The notes under the pieces were generated by a model. The model was not told where the DNA came from and did not search any database. It was given only the letters and a program-made list of their open reading frames with translations. A DNA stretch of 6,182 bases from positions 1 through 6,182 of the forward strand of contig JACVRP010000232.1 of the NCBI GenBank assembly GCA_014534385.1. The letters are read 5' to 3'. The first letter of the stretch is position 1. Each line of letters opens with the position of its first letter. Made by a program: the position numbers and the translations under genes. This document shows, piece after piece, positions 5,641-6,182 of the stretch. Origin of the DNA: Cyanobacteria bacterium Co-bin13. Lineage in GTDB: Bacteria; Cyanobacteriota; Cyanobacteriia; Phormidesmidales; Phormidesmidaceae.

Positions 5641-5683
5641 CAGGGAATTTTAATCGGTGAACCCACGGTCGGAGCCACAGGTA

Positions 5684-6133
5684 ATGCGTAGCCCCTGGAT
5701 ATCCTGGATTTTGTTGACGCTGGTCTACCTGACCTTTGGCCGGTTTCTGCAGTCTGCCCAGATGCTTCATGCGGTTTATCCGTGGTTCATGAGCGCGGGA
5801 TTTGCGATCGCGCAGGCCGCCGTTCTCACGCTCCTCTGGCAGCCTGCACAAAAAATTCTGCTGCTGGGCTTTCAGTCTGATTCAGGCCACGTCATCATGG
5901 TGCTGCTCCTGGCTTCACTAGCGGTAGCAGCGGTTGTGCAGTTCCAGGTATTTTCCTACCTAGCCGTACTGGTGGCAGCGGCTCTACTGGCCCGAGTTGA
6001 AACCCTGCTGACCGGCGTGGGAAATACGGTAGCCTTTCTCATCCTGGCCTTTTTCCCGCTGCTGGGGCTGGGGTTGAGTTGGATGCTGGTTTACCTGTTT
6101 GACGGGGTTGCGCCAGCAGCGGTAGGTCCATAG
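5684..6133 (+). CDS. Small polytopic membrane protein, unknown function
   Basis: I do not recognise a named family. From the ATG at 5684 the protein has 149 residues and is mostly hydrophobic, with four or five likely membrane helices: about residues 5-22 (ISWILLTLVYLTFG), 34-52, 67-85, 86-101 and 116-140 (FLILAFFPLLGLGLSWMLVYLF). Between the second and third lies a short polar loop, QPAQKILLLGFQSDSGH. No conserved catalytic or metal-binding motif stands out. A GTG at 5657 would add nine polar residues (NPRSEPQV) and has AGGGAA 9 bases upstream. The ATG at 5684 has GGAG 9 bases upstream and puts the first helix at the very N-terminus, so I prefer it. Codon use matches the neighbouring genes and a HIP1 octamer lies inside it, so it is native. 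The close spacing after the NIL-ferredoxin gene suggests one transcript, but a functional link is not shown. Confidence 0.75.
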   Translation: MRSPWISWILLTLVYLTFGRFLQSAQMLHAVYPWFMSAGFAIAQAAVLTLLWQPAQKILLLGFQSDSGHVIMVLLLASLAVAAVVQFQVFSYLAVLVAAALLARVETLLTGVGNTVAFLILAFFPLLGLGLSWMLVYLFDGVAPAAVGP

Positions 6134-6158
6134 ATTCAAGACAATCTGAAAACCGGCA

Positions 6159-6182
6159 CAGCTTCAGGTCCAGCTTCAGAAA
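6159..6182 (+). repeat. Imperfect 12-bp tandem repeat at window end
   Basis: CAGCTTCAG occurs at 6159-6167 and again at 6171-6179 with a 12-base period. It lies in non-coding DNA after the membrane protein gene and runs to the edge of the window, so its full extent is not visible. Confidence 0.45.

Overview
The window most likely comes from a cyanobacterium. It carries five exact HIP1 octamers (GCGATCGC at 93, 3717, 3840, 5009 and 5804), where well under one would be expected by chance. It also has a TxlA/HCF164-type thioredoxin and a NIL-domain ferredoxin. The fairly GC-rich coding sequence suggests a filamentous Leptolyngbya-like lineage, but that placement is a guess.

Layout from left to right. 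The window opens inside egtD (+), the histidine methyltransferase of ergothioneine synthesis, whose first ~40 codons are missing. An intergenic stretch with several inverted repeats follows. Next is a small two-helix membrane protein (+). A strong, symmetric hairpin terminator separates it from two minus-strand genes: a Tat-exported dienelactone-hydrolase-family enzyme, and upstream of it a family-3 amino-acid-binding protein that lacks a signal peptide. A 311-base divergent spacer leads to a phytanoyl-CoA dioxygenase (PhyH) family Fe(II)/2-oxoglutarate oxygenase (+). Its stop codon overlaps, tail to tail, the stop codon of txlA (-). TxlA diverges from a NIL-4Fe-4S ferredoxin (+), which is followed closely by a small multi-helix membrane protein of unknown function (+).

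How the genes relate. Most neighbours differ in strand or in apparent role, so this reads as ordinary chromosome and not as one dedicated system or a mobile island. Several products share a loose redox theme: EgtD (a thiol antioxidant), TxlA (thiol-disulfide exchange outside the cytoplasm), the NIL-ferredoxin (electron transfer, possibly sulfur metabolism) and an iron oxygenase. The only likely co-transcribed pairs are the ferredoxin with the membrane protein, and possibly the binding protein with the hydrolase. I saw no transposase, CRISPR array, tRNA, rRNA or phage gene. I did not find an obviously new system. The items most worth a second look are the leaderless binding protein, the 13-bp tandem duplication on the ferredoxin stop codon, the nested inverted repeat after egtD, and the stop-on-stop overlap of the oxygenase and txlA.
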